DNA of 64,000 nt from Lachnospiraceae bacterium (lineage in GTDB: Bacteria > Bacillota > Clostridia > Lachnospirales > Lachnospiraceae). Of this stretch, positions 30,021 through 39,306 are shown piece after piece. The position numbers were made by a program, and so were the translations under genes. The notes under the pieces were generated by a model. That model had not been told where the DNA came from and searched no databases. It worked only from the letters and a program-made list of their open reading frames with translations. Position 1 is the first letter of the stretch. Each line of letters starts with the position of its first letter. The stretch lies in assembly GCA_028692395.1 (NCBI GenBank), contig JAQUXP010000004.1, forward strand, positions 1 to 64,000, given 5' to 3'.

Positions 30021-30152
30021 GCGTTCCACCACAAATTTGTAATTTTTGCAGTTTTTGCTTTCTTTTTTGCAAAAACGGTGTATACTATTCACATGAGTTT
30101 TTGGAAAGAATAAGCGATAGAAATGCCGCTTTTCACAAAAAGGAGATATGAT

Positions 30153-30515
30153 ATGTCTAATAAAGCAGGAAAAATTATCCTTGGGCTTGCCTGTGCAGGT
30201 GCAGCTGCAGGTGCCATGTTTGCTTACTTTAAGCATGAAAATGGATGTAAAAAAGATTTGGATGATGATTTTGAGGATTTTTCAGATGAATTTGAAGAAA
30301 GTGAACGCAATTATACGACACTTCCAAAAGAAGCCGCTGAAAAAGCAGAACAGCTGAAGAATGCAGCCCGGGATGCCGTCAGCGATGCCGCTGATGCTGC
30401 TTCCGATCTGGCAGATCATGCTGCGGATACAGCAAAGGAAGCTGTCGATGCAGTAGAAGAATCAGTGACGGAAGCTGCTGAACAAGTGAAGAATGCAGCA
30501 CAGGATGCTCAGTAA
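30153..30515 (+). CDS. Small YtxH-like / Ala-rich amphipathic-helix protein
   Basis: RBS AAGGAG then MSNKAGKIILGLACAGAAAGAMFAYF; Ala-rich DAxxAAxDxxDxA tail. Confidence 0.75.
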   Translation: MSNKAGKIILGLACAGAAAGAMFAYFKHENGCKKDLDDDFEDFSDEFEESERNYTTLPKEAAEKAEQLKNAARDAVSDAADAASDLADHAADTAKEAVDAVEESVTEAAEQVKNAAQDAQ

Positions 30516-30544
30516 TACCTGACATGGAATCTGATGGAACTGTC

Positions 30545-30617
30545 AAGGAGCTGTCGCACTTTGCCGCCGCAAGATAGGAAACCCCTTTCCTGCGGCAGCA
30601 AAGTGCGACAGCTCCTT
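30545..30617. terminator. Strong palindromic hairpin; mini relative of the GH-245 outer stem
   Basis: AAGGAGCTGTCGCACTTTGC...GCAAAGTGCGACAGCTCCTT, perfect outer stem, 3 nt from the MocR stop. Confidence 0.85.
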
Positions 30618-30620
30618 TTG

Positions 30621-32021
30621 TTAAGTTCTCCAGGCATCTGCCAAACTGGTTACGGCAGCCTGAATACTGTCTTCCGGTATAGTGGCATACCCCAGCAGAA
30701 CAGCCTGCCCCTGGATGGCAGAAACTGCTTCTGTATAAGCATGCAACGGATAAACCCGGATCCCGGCCTCCTGTGCCAGCATAACAGCTCTTTCCTCTGT
30801 CATCCCTTTCTTCAGCCAGACCAGCATATGAACCCCGGCGTGTTCCCCGGAAACCTCACAGAGCTCTGACATCTGCCTTAGATAACGCAGCATTTTATCA
30901 TGCTTGCTCTTATAAAGTGCACGCATCTTGTTCAGGTGACGTTCAAAGTACCCATCCCGCAGGAAGATCTCTATAATCCTCTGATCCATCCTGGAAACAG
31001 TTGCTGAGAAATTATGCGCATACCTGTCATAAGCTGCCAGAAGAGATTTTGGCAGCACCATGTAACTGATTCGAATCGCCGGAGCAATCGCCTTGGAAAA
31101 GGTTCCAAGATAGATCACAGAATCCTGCTGATCATACCCCTGCAGTGCTGGAATCGGCTTGCCTTTATAGCGAAATTCCGAGTCGTAATCATCTTCTATG
31201 ATATAACGTCCCTCCCCTGCTTTCGCCCAGGCAAGAAGCTGCAGCCTCCTTTTCATCGGCATCACCATGCCCATGGGAAACTGGTGGGCAGGCATGACAT
31301 AGGCCACATCCGCCCCGCTGCTCTCCAGCTGCATCGGGCACATGCCAGACTCATCCATGGGAACAGCCAGACACTCATGCCCCAAATTAACAAAACACTG
31401 CCAGGCACTGCGATACGTGGGATTCTCCATGGCAATCCTTGTGTTTTTCCCTAATATAACAGACAGAAGCATCAGAAGATAGTCATTTCCTGCGCCGACG
31501 ATAATCTGTTCTGCAGTAGTATGCATGCCTCTGGCATAATGCAGATAATCTGCAATCCCCCGGCGAAGTCCCTCTTCCCCTCTGGAATCCCCAAGCTGGA
31601 AAAGCTCCTTTTTTCCCTCCTGCAATACCTGCTTTGAGATTTTTCTCCAGGCATTCTGCGGAAACCCATCCGGGTCAATCCCGTTTACAGCAAAATCAAA
31701 GCGAAATCTTTGTTCTGTTCTCTGATCTTTCACCGGCTGCTCCTGCTTGTCCAGCTTCAGCTGGTAGAGCTCTTCCATCTCGCAGACATAATACCCCTTA
31801 CAGGGTATGCTCTCAATATACCCCTCGGACACCAGCTGTTCATAGGCCAGATCCACGGTACTGCGGCTTACTAAAAGCTGCTTTGACAAAGCACGCGAGG
31901 AAGGTAAGCCCTCCCCCGCGTCTATCTTTTTCTCACGTATCTCCTGCCTGATATATGCATAGATCTGCTCATAGAGCGGCATCTTATCATGGCTGTTTAA
32001 CACAATCAAAAGTTCTTTCAT
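30621..32021 (-). CDS. MocR/PdxR-type GntR family regulator with aminotransferase domain
   Basis: N-terminal wHTH LPSSRALSKQLLVSRSTVDLAYEQL; aminotransferase-I-like IIEDDYDSEFRY, YLGTFSKAIAPAIRISY. Confidence 0.92.
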   Translation of the reverse strand: MKELLIVLNSHDKMPLYEQIYAYIRQEIREKKIDAGEGLPSSRALSKQLLVSRSTVDLAYEQLVSEGYIESIPCKGYYVCEMEELYQLKLDKQEQPVKDQRTEQRFRFDFAVNGIDPDGFPQNAWRKISKQVLQEGKKELFQLGDSRGEEGLRRGIADYLHYARGMHTTAEQIIVGAGNDYLLMLLSVILGKNTRIAMENPTYRSAWQCFVNLGHECLAVPMDESGMCPMQLESSGADVAYVMPAHQFPMGMVMPMKRRLQLLAWAKAGEGRYIIEDDYDSEFRYKGKPIPALQGYDQQDSVIYLGTFSKAIAPAIRISYMVLPKSLLAAYDRYAHNFSATVSRMDQRIIEIFLRDGYFERHLNKMRALYKSKHDKMLRYLRQMSELCEVSGEHAGVHMLVWLKKGMTEERAVMLAQEAGIRVYPLHAYTEAVSAIQGQAVLLGYATIPEDSIQAAVTSLADAWRT

Positions 32022-32024
32022 AAT

Positions 32025-33692
32025 TTATTTTACAGGCAGCTTAAAGGAGCTCTTCAGTGACACAATCCGATTAAACACCAGTGCATCCTCTTTCGAATCA
32101 TGGGAATCCACACAGAAAAATCCATTTCTTACAAACTGGAAGCTGTCATAAGCCTTCACTCCTGCGAAATTAGACTCAAGCTTGCAGTTCTCCACAACTG
32201 TCAGGGAATTCGGATTCAGATTCAGAGATCCATCCTCGTTATAAACGCCCTTTTCCTCATCAATAATATTCTCATAGAGACGGCACTGTGCATTCAGAGC
32301 ATGGGAAGCTTCCACCCAGTGAATTGTGCCCTTCACCTTACGTCCGTCCGGTGCATTTCCACCCTTGGTCGCAGGATCATAGGTACAATGTACCACTGTG
32401 ATGCTGCCGTCGTCATCTTTTTCAAAACCGGTGCAGGTCACAAAGTAGGCATTCATCAGGCGGACCTCATTGCCCGGAAACAGTCGGAAGTACTTTCTTG
32501 GCGGCTCCTCCATAAAATCATCCTGCTCAATATACAGCTCTTTACCAAATGGTACTTTTCTGCTTCCAAGCTCTGGATTTTCCAGATTGTTCAAAGCCTC
32601 CAGCTCCTCCGTCTGACCCTCTGGATAATTGTCAATGACCAGCTTCAGAGGTTTTAAGACTGCCATCATCCGGGGTGCCTTTAGCTTCAGATCCTCACGA
32701 ATACAGTATTCCAGCATTGCATAATCCACGGAGCTGTGAGCCTTTGATACCCCACAGAGTTCGACAAACTTCTGGATGGACTGGGGTGTGAAGCCTCTTC
32801 TTCGAAGGGCAGCTATGGACACAAGGCGGGGATCATCCCATCCGTCTACAATTCCGTCTTCCACCAGCTTCTTGATATAACGTTTTCCCGTAACAACATT
32901 CGTCAGATAGAGCTTGGCAAACTCAATCTGGCGGGGAGGCATCGGATATTCCAGCTCACGTACCACCCAGTCATACAGCGGTCTGTGATCCTCGAATTCC
33001 AATGTACAGATAGAGTGGGTAACACCTTCGATGGCATCCTCGATAGGATGTGCAAAGTCATACATCGGGTAGATACACCACTGATCGCCCGTGTTCTGAT
33101 GATGCATATGTGCCACACGGTAAATAATCGGATCTCTCATATTGATATTTGGTGAAGCCATATCAATTTTCGCACGGAGCACCTTGCTTCCGTCCGGGAA
33201 TTCTCCCTGCTTCATCCGCTCAAACAAATCAAGGTTTTCTTCCACACTTCTGTCTCTGTACGGACTGTTCTTTCCCGGCTCCTTTAAGGTGCCTCTGTAC
33301 TTGCGCATCTCCTCGGCTGTAAGATCACAGACAAAAGCCTTTCCTTTTTTGATCAGCTTCACTGCTGCCTCATACATCTTTGGAAAATAATTGGATGCAA
33401 AGTACAGATGCTCTCCCCAGTCAGCGCCCAGCCACTTGATATCCTTCTGAATGGATTCTACAAACTCGGAACGCTCCTTTGTGGGATTTGTATCGTCAAA
33501 ACGCATATTGAACTGCCCCTGGTATTCCTTCGCCAGTCCATAGTTTAACAGAATAGACTTTGCATGTCCTATATGAAGATAGCCATTTGGTTCCGGGGGA
33601 AAGCGTGTACATACATGATCATATACCCCTTCTGCCAGATCTTTTTCGATTGCCTGCTCAATAAAATTCTTGGAAGCTGCTTCCATTTCCAT
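32025..33692 (-). CDS. glnS: Glutaminyl-tRNA synthetase
   Basis: [39 protein letters not shown]. Confidence 0.95.
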   Translation of the reverse strand: MEMEAASKNFIEQAIEKDLAEGVYDHVCTRFPPEPNGYLHIGHAKSILLNYGLAKEYQGQFNMRFDDTNPTKERSEFVESIQKDIKWLGADWGEHLYFASNYFPKMYEAAVKLIKKGKAFVCDLTAEEMRKYRGTLKEPGKNSPYRDRSVEENLDLFERMKQGEFPDGSKVLRAKIDMASPNINMRDPIIYRVAHMHHQNTGDQWCIYPMYDFAHPIEDAIEGVTHSICTLEFEDHRPLYDWVVRELEYPMPPRQIEFAKLYLTNVVTGKRYIKKLVEDGIVDGWDDPRLVSIAALRRRGFTPQSIQKFVELCGVSKAHSSVDYAMLEYCIREDLKLKAPRMMAVLKPLKLVIDNYPEGQTEELEALNNLENPELGSRKVPFGKELYIEQDDFMEEPPRKYFRLFPGNEVRLMNAYFVTCTGFEKDDDGSITVVHCTYDPATKGGNAPDGRKVKGTIHWVEASHALNAQCRLYENIIDEEKGVYNEDGSLNLNPNSLTVVENCKLESNFAGVKAYDSFQFVRNGFFCVDSHDSKEDALVFNRIVSLKSSFKLPVK

Positions 33693-33839
33693 CGAATTTT
33701 CCTCCTACCCATTTTCTATTTAATGAAATAAATGATACCACAATAAAAACTGTTATACAAGTTTCTTCTTTTTATTTTTATTTTTTGTGAAATATAATGC
33801 TGTCTTTTTCTATTTATCTGTGCTATACTATTGTAATCT

Positions 33840-33889
33840 GCCTTATGGAGGAACTGTCTGGCTCCATAAGGCCTTTTTGAGGCCAGACA
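33840..33889 (+). promoter_or_regulatory. Leader with terminator and mutually exclusive antiterminator hairpin
   Basis: GCCTTATGGAG-loop-CTCCATAAGGC-CTTTTT; alternative TGTCTGGCTC...GAGGCCAGACA. Confidence 0.8.
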
Positions 33890-33917
33890 TATATATTATA
33901 GAAAGAAAAGGTAAAAC

Positions 33918-35462
33918 ATGAATTTTAATGAATTAAATCTCCGTCAGGAAATCCTTCGCGCCGTATCAGAAATGGGTTACGAAGAAGCAACCGATATTCA
34001 GGCTGGTTCCATCCCTTCAATCCTGGAGGGTCAGGACGTCACAGGACGTTCCAGTACAGGAACCGGAAAGACAGCAGCATTTGCCCTTCCTCTGGTAGAG
34101 CGTACTGCCGACAACGCGGACCGGTCCAGCGTTCTGATCCTTGCTCCTACCCGTGAACTTGCGCTTCAGATTACTGATGAGATTCGCAAATATGCAAAAT
34201 ATCTTCCAGACATCAGCATCACCAGTGTTTACGGTGGACAGCCGATGGACGGACAGATTCGTGCCCTGAAGAAAGCCCGTATTGTAGTTGGAACTCCGGG
34301 ACGTATCATGGATCATATGCGCCGCAAGACTCTGAAGCTGGACAATCTGAAAACTATCGTTTTGGACGAGGCAGACGAGATGCTGAACATGGGCTTCATC
34401 GATGATATCCGTACAATCCTGGAAAGTGCACCGGAAGGACGACAGACCATCCTCTTCAGCGCAACCCTTTCCCCGCAGATTGTAAAGATCACAGATGAAT
34501 TTCAGACGGAAACTGTATTTGTAAAAGCCGATAAGGGTGCTAAAACTGCAGCCAAGATCCACCAGAGCTTCTACTATGTACCAAAGCCACAGAAAAATGA
34601 TGCTTTGAAGCTTCTGATGGAATATGCAAGACCAAAGAAAAGCCTGATCTTCTGTAACACGAAGCGTATGGTAGATGATCTTTCCGATCAGCTCTCCGAG
34701 GCAGGCTATAAAGCTATCGGTCTTCACGGCGACCTGAAGCAGAATCAGCGAAATGCAGTAATGCGTGAATTTAAGTCCGGACGTGCAAAGATCCTGATTG
34801 CTACCGATGTTGCAGCAAGAGGTATCGACGTGGATGACGTTGAGGCGGTATTTAACTACGATATTCCTCAGGAGAGAGAATATTACGTTCATCGAATCGG
34901 AAGAACCGGACGTGCCGGCAGAGAGGGCGCAAGCTATACCCTGGTATCCGGACGTGGACAGCTCCAGGAGATTCGTGAGATCGAACGCTACATCGGTATT
35001 CCTATTGAAGAGAAAAAAGTTCCTACGAAACAGGAAATTCTTTCTTCTCAGACTTCTTTTTTTGAAGATACTATCTGGGAACTTTTGAATAAAGGTGTAA
35101 ATCCTGTATGGAAAGAATTTGTGAAAAAACTTACTGATCAGGGTGCTTCTGCGGAAGATATCGCTGCTGTTCTCTGTGAAAAAGCGCAGAAGAAGAGCAA
35201 ACGCTTAAGTGAGATTTCCGACATTGACAATCGTCCGGCTCCAAAGGGAGACCGTAAGACCACCGATCGCAAACGCAGCCAGAATTTCCGTTCCGACAGA
35301 TCCTACCAGGGAAAAAGCGGTACAAAGAAGAGCTATGGCGGTAAAAGCTATGGTGACAAGAGCAGATCCGGTAAAAGCTACGGTGAAAAAAACTTCACCC
35401 GCAAAGACAGCACAAAGACAGTAGCCTTTAAAAAACATACTCCGAAAAAAGCAGAAATCTAA
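33918..35462 (+). CDS. DEAD-box RNA helicase (CshA/DeaD-like) with basic low-complexity tail
   Basis: STGTGKTAAFALP, VLDEADEML, FSATL, HGDLKQNQR, HRIGRTGRAG; C-terminal SYGGKSYGDKS repeats. Confidence 0.95.
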   Translation: MNFNELNLRQEILRAVSEMGYEEATDIQAGSIPSILEGQDVTGRSSTGTGKTAAFALPLVERTADNADRSSVLILAPTRELALQITDEIRKYAKYLPDISITSVYGGQPMDGQIRALKKARIVVGTPGRIMDHMRRKTLKLDNLKTIVLDEADEMLNMGFIDDIRTILESAPEGRQTILFSATLSPQIVKITDEFQTETVFVKADKGAKTAAKIHQSFYYVPKPQKNDALKLLMEYARPKKSLIFCNTKRMVDDLSDQLSEAGYKAIGLHGDLKQNQRNAVMREFKSGRAKILIATDVAARGIDVDDVEAVFNYDIPQEREYYVHRIGRTGRAGREGASYTLVSGRGQLQEIREIERYIGIPIEEKKVPTKQEILSSQTSFFEDTIWELLNKGVNPVWKEFVKKLTDQGASAEDIAAVLCEKAQKKSKRLSEISDIDNRPAPKGDRKTTDRKRSQNFRSDRSYQGKSGTKKSYGGKSYGDKSRSGKSYGEKNFTRKDSTKTVAFKKHTPKKAEI

Positions 35463-35476
35463 ATAACGATAAGAAT

Positions 35477-35525
35477 AAGAGGATATCAGGCGATGTGTAT
35501 CAACCGCCTGATATCCTCTTTTTAC
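35477..35525. terminator. Bidirectional terminator
   Basis: AAGAGGATATCAGGCG-loop-CGCCTGATATCCTCTT between convergent genes. Confidence 0.9.
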
Positions 35526-36130
35526 TTCTGTGCATACATCTCGCTATAGGCCTCGAAGGAATCCTCAATTCCATGCAGTACTTCCGAATACTGGCAAAAT
35601 GCCTTCTTTAATTCTGTTGGGTTATCCCTGGTCTTTTTGTAGCATATTCTATGCTCCATACTGGCCCAAAAATCCATAGACATCGTACGAAGCTGGACTT
35701 CTACCGGATAATATTCCTTTTTCTTCATATAATACACCGGCACACCAAATACCACATGATAGCTGCGATAACCGTTGGGCTTCGGCGTTGTAATATAATC
35801 CTTTTCTTTGATCAGGACCAGATCGCTCTGCTTTTTCAGTGCTGACACAAGATTATGAATATCGCTTACAAAATAACAGATAATCCGTATTCCTGCAATA
35901 TCCGCCAGCATTGCCCTTGCATCTTCCACTCCGCCCTTGGAATTCAGCCTTTTCAGTTTATCCTCTATACTCTTCTTTTCTTTAATCCGATCCTGAATCA
36001 TATGAATCGGATCTGCTTCCTGATTGTAAAGATTGTGATTCAGCATTTCCAGTCTGGTCATAAGAATCTGATTCGCATCCTTATATGGCTGAATCAATGA
36101 ATAATACTGCTCATTTGTCAAATTATACAC
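35522..36130 (-). CDS. Small alarmone synthetase (RelA/SpoT synthetase domain)
   Basis: DIAGIRIICYFVSDI, KPNGYRSYHVVFGVPV, VEVQLRTMSMDFWASMEH. Confidence 0.9.
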   Translation of the reverse strand: MYNLTNEQYYSLIQPYKDANQILMTRLEMLNHNLYNQEADPIHMIQDRIKEKKSIEDKLKRLNSKGGVEDARAMLADIAGIRIICYFVSDIHNLVSALKKQSDLVLIKEKDYITTPKPNGYRSYHVVFGVPVYYMKKKEYYPVEVQLRTMSMDFWASMEHRICYKKTRDNPTELKKAFCQYSEVLHGIEDSFEAYSEMYAQK

Positions 36131-36285
36131 TCCCCTTATAGCACTTATCCGAAACTATAACGGTTCATGCAATAAATGCATGGACCTGCTGAATAGTTTC
36201 CTATGATTTCCAGTCAAGTATCAGTATATAAATAAAATGTGTATATTCTGTGAGGATTTTTCTAAGGATTACTTAAGATGATACA

Positions 36286-36530
36286 TGGGGCTGTTGCACG
36301 AAAGCTGCCCCAGGATGGGAGACTGCTGCCAGACACATTTGCAGGAGTCCTAAGCATACACAAGAATAGAATTTGCGTTGTAAGTATGAAGCACACTGTT
36401 TGAGTGAAACGAGTTTGTGCTGCATACTTACGTTTTTAGCAAAATCTATTCTTTTTTTGTGCTCTTGGACTCTGAAACAGTGTCTGGCAGCAGTCTCCTG
36501 TCCTGGGGCAGCTTTCGTGCAACAGCCCCA
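36286..36530. repeat. Giant-hairpin element copy 3 (GH-245 family)
   Basis: Outer arms match at about 48 of 50 positions (TGGGGCTGTTGCACGAAAGCTGCCCCAGGA...); conserved internal blocks; 6 nt past the DUF4317 stop. Confidence 0.93.
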
Positions 36531-36536
36531 TAGTTC

Positions 36537-37706
36537 CTACAGTTCTTCTTTTGTGGCTACGAACTCGGCAGTACCGTCTTTTCCCACTGCACGCACGGTG
36601 ATTCCGTTGACCTCCATATAATCGTCTACCGGAATCAGCAGATACTGTCTTCCATCGATCATGCGGGTCTCCAGAAGCTGAGCACGCTCCGCTTCCACTT
36701 TTACCACCACATCCGGAGTCTCTATGCTCACCTTTTTTGTATCTACAATATTGGATGCCAGAAGAGAGGCTTGTTCTCCTGCTGCGGCATCATAAAGCAA
36801 ATCAAAATCTTCCATATTTTCCTGTGGGACACCGCTTTTTTCCAGCACCTTCTTCACATCGGTTCTGGAGAGCTGCAAAGGCTCCGGTTCCTCCTTATGT
36901 TCTTCCATCAGCTCTGCGATATTCTCGTGAATATTACACACAATTTCATAATCACTCTCATCTCCAAGCGTTTCTGTCAGAATTGACTGAAATGTTTCTT
37001 TCTGCGTCTTTGCCGTCATGGGCTGTACCGCTCCCAGCACATTTTCAATCAGCTCGCTTTGGAGATCCTCTGCTTTCTTTGTGTAATATAATGCCCCGTG
37101 AATATCTGCATTTCTGTCTGTAAATGCTGGAAAGAGAATTCCCTTGTCCGGTTCACCTACCAGCCAGTCCCGCACACGCTCCTCTATGGCGTTGGTAGAA
37201 ACATTGTAGTACAGACCGCCTTTGGATAATGCCACCGGGCAGATACTGCACATGAGATACTCATAGACACTGTCAGAAGCATCAAACATCTCTATATCAT
37301 CAGATGCCTTGCCCGGAACATCATACATGGCATGAATCAGTATAATATAATAATTTTCACCAAAATCATAATTTTCGATAATCCGGTCATAGAATTCTTC
37401 CAGCAGATCGTCATCCTGAAGCTTTGACTTGCGAAGCTTCATAAAAAAGTTCTGGGTGCCACCCTCTGCTTCCTGCTCCAGTGGAAATTCCAGATTAAGC
37501 ATATTCTTCCCCATGGAGCCGGAAAGGGTTTTCTTGAAAATATCAAAATATTTGAAGGATTCCTCTTCTGACAGGGATAAAAATGCATTCCTTGCTTCCA
37601 TCTTCTTGTTTTTCTCATGGTCCACATAACAGCCACAGATACTGGAGATCGTGCAGTTTGCCGGTGTGAATTGTTTTCTAATCTCTAATGTTTCTTTCTT
37701 ATTCAA
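36537..37706 (-). CDS. DUF4317 family protein
   Basis: MNKKETLEIRKQFTPANCTISSICGCYVD; Firmicutes conserved family. Confidence 0.85.
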   Translation of the reverse strand: MNKKETLEIRKQFTPANCTISSICGCYVDHEKNKKMEARNAFLSLSEEESFKYFDIFKKTLSGSMGKNMLNLEFPLEQEAEGGTQNFFMKLRKSKLQDDDLLEEFYDRIIENYDFGENYYIILIHAMYDVPGKASDDIEMFDASDSVYEYLMCSICPVALSKGGLYYNVSTNAIEERVRDWLVGEPDKGILFPAFTDRNADIHGALYYTKKAEDLQSELIENVLGAVQPMTAKTQKETFQSILTETLGDESDYEIVCNIHENIAELMEEHKEEPEPLQLSRTDVKKVLEKSGVPQENMEDFDLLYDAAAGEQASLLASNIVDTKKVSIETPDVVVKVEAERAQLLETRMIDGRQYLLIPVDDYMEVNGITVRAVGKDGTAEFVATKEEL

Positions 37707-37747
37707 TATAAGTTCCTCTGTCTTTCCTTTTTTATGTAATAGGATTT

Positions 37748-37774
37748 GTAACTGGCCAGATACGGAACAGTTAC
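37748..37774. repeat. 27-nt palindromic repeat copy B
   Basis: GTAACTGGCCAGATACGGAACAGTTAC. Confidence 0.7.
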
Positions 37775-37993
37775 TCGGATTTCATGAATCTCAGTTTACA
37801 ATAAAACCCGGCAAAACACAAGTTTTTGTTCCTCAAATACGACTGACCCAGAGTGAAATTTGCTCAAATTTTACAACATTTTTATGTTTCTTTTAATGAA
37901 TGAGTATTTACTCAAGAAATTTCCCTAATTGTGTCGACAAGAGCAAAAAAGAGGTGTATAATTAAAAAAACTAAATAAAGGGGGATACTTTTC

Positions 37994-38686
37994 ATGAAAA
38001 AGTACATTGCCGAATTCATCGGCACATTTGTCCTGACACTCTTTGGCTGTGGTTCTGCTGCACTTACTGGTGGAATTGACGGAACACTTGGTATTCTTGG
38101 TATCGCTATGGCTTTTGGTCTTTCCATCGTAGCTATGGCTTATGCCATCGGTGATATCTCCGGTTGTCATATCAACCCGGCTGTTTCACTGGCTATGCTG
38201 ATTGCAAAGCGTATGGACGTCAAAGATTTTGTATGCTATGTGATCGCTCAGTGTCTTGGTGCTATCGCAGCTGCAGGTGTTCTGAAGTTCATCGTCAGCT
38301 CATCATCTAATCTTGATATCGCTACCTCAGGGCTTGGTCAGAACGGCTTTGGTGCCAATTCTTATGTTGGTCTTTCCATGGGCGGTGCTATCGTAGTTGA
38401 GATTATTCTTACTTTTGTCTTTGTTATGACAATTCTTGGTGTAACAGCAAAAGCAAAGACAGCTCAGGTAGCCGGTATTGTCATCGGTCTTTGCCTTGCA
38501 TTCGTACATATCCTTGGTATCGCATTAACCGGTACTTCCGTAAACCCTGCAAGAAGCCTTGGACCAGCACTTTTTGTAGGTGGTGAAGCGCTTTCACAGG
38601 TTTGGGTATTTATCGTTGCACCTCTTGTAGGCGCAGCAATTGCAGCTGTTGTTTATGGCGCAGTCTGCAAAACAGAGGAAGCATAA
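37994..38686 (+). CDS. MIP-family aquaporin
   Basis: SGCHINPAVSL and SVNPARSLGPAL dual NPA motifs. Confidence 0.95.
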   Translation: MKKYIAEFIGTFVLTLFGCGSAALTGGIDGTLGILGIAMAFGLSIVAMAYAIGDISGCHINPAVSLAMLIAKRMDVKDFVCYVIAQCLGAIAAAGVLKFIVSSSSNLDIATSGLGQNGFGANSYVGLSMGGAIVVEIILTFVFVMTILGVTAKAKTAQVAGIVIGLCLAFVHILGIALTGTSVNPARSLGPALFVGGEALSQVWVFIVAPLVGAAIAAVVYGAVCKTEEA

Positions 38687-38730
38687 CTTCTTTTAAAACA
38701 ATTTCACACAAAGAAACAGGAATAAAAATC

Positions 38731-38766
38731 ACCGACAGCTTTGCAAACCTGTCGGTGATTTTTTAT
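38731..38766 (+). terminator. Terminator after aquaporin gene
   Basis: ACCGACAG-loop-CTGTCGGTGATTTTTTATT. Confidence 0.9.
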
Positions 38767-38783
38767 TGGACTTATTTTCGCAT

Positions 38784-38806
38784 AAAAAAAGAGCTGTTCT
38801 CAGCTC
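38784..38806 (-). terminator. Intrinsic terminator of the riboswitch RNA
   Basis: Minus strand GAGCTGAGAACAGCTCTTTTTTT. Confidence 0.9.
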
Positions 38807-39050
38807 ATGCTTTTATATAGGGAATATCGCTTCGGCAACAGATACCATAGTCTAGCGGAATCTGTAATACCTGAATTTGCGGAGGACAGGTACTACATAA
38901 ATACCATGCTCTCTGTTTACCGAAGCCTCTCCCTGCCGTTTAATGCTATGCATAAATCCCGCCATAAGGTTCTGGTAAACTACATCGCTCATCAGACATT
39001 CCACATCAAATACTGTTATGGATGGAAAGCTTTCTACGGAAGCCTCAACC
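38807..39050 (-). ncRNA. ORF-poor structured RNA downstream of the cobalamin riboswitch (possible 46-aa ORF 38852..38992)
   Basis: Between aptamer and terminator; long-range helix GCUUCGGUAAACAG/CUGUUGCCGAAGC, hairpin UACCUG/CAGGUA; no ORF of 60 aa or more on this strand. Confidence 0.6.
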
Positions 39051-39054
39051 TTTT

Positions 39055-39245
39055 ACTCCACAAAGCAGGTTTCCTGACTTACAGATCATCGCTTGACACA
39101 CCTTCTCATATACCCTCTGGCATACAATGGTCTCTATGTGTCTCACTCCCTGTTTACAGTGACCGGATCGCTCAGGACTCTCACCTGATTCCCTTTTCAC
39201 CCAAATCTCTTTCACTGACGATGTGATTGAAACCTGGATGCACTT
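39055..39245 (-). promoter_or_regulatory. Cobalamin riboswitch aptamer
   Basis: Minus strand GGGAATCAGGTGAGAGTCCTGAGCGATCCGGTCACTGTAAACAGGGAGTGAG...AAGTCAGGAAACCTGCTT (B12 box). Confidence 0.92.
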
Positions 39246-39277
39246 TGCAAGCTGATATGGAATTTATACATGTATTT

Positions 39278-39306
39278 ATCATAGCATAGTTGCACATATA
39301 TGTCAA
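39278..39306 (-). promoter_or_regulatory. Sigma-A promoter for the riboswitch RNA, overlapping the cbiO stop codon
   Basis: Minus strand TTGACA-N17-TATGAT. Confidence 0.85.

Noticed and set aside
38807-39226. 139-aa plus-strand ORF after the aquaporin gene
   Set aside because: It lies antisense to the cobalamin riboswitch RNA and starts beyond the aquaporin terminator; judged spurious.
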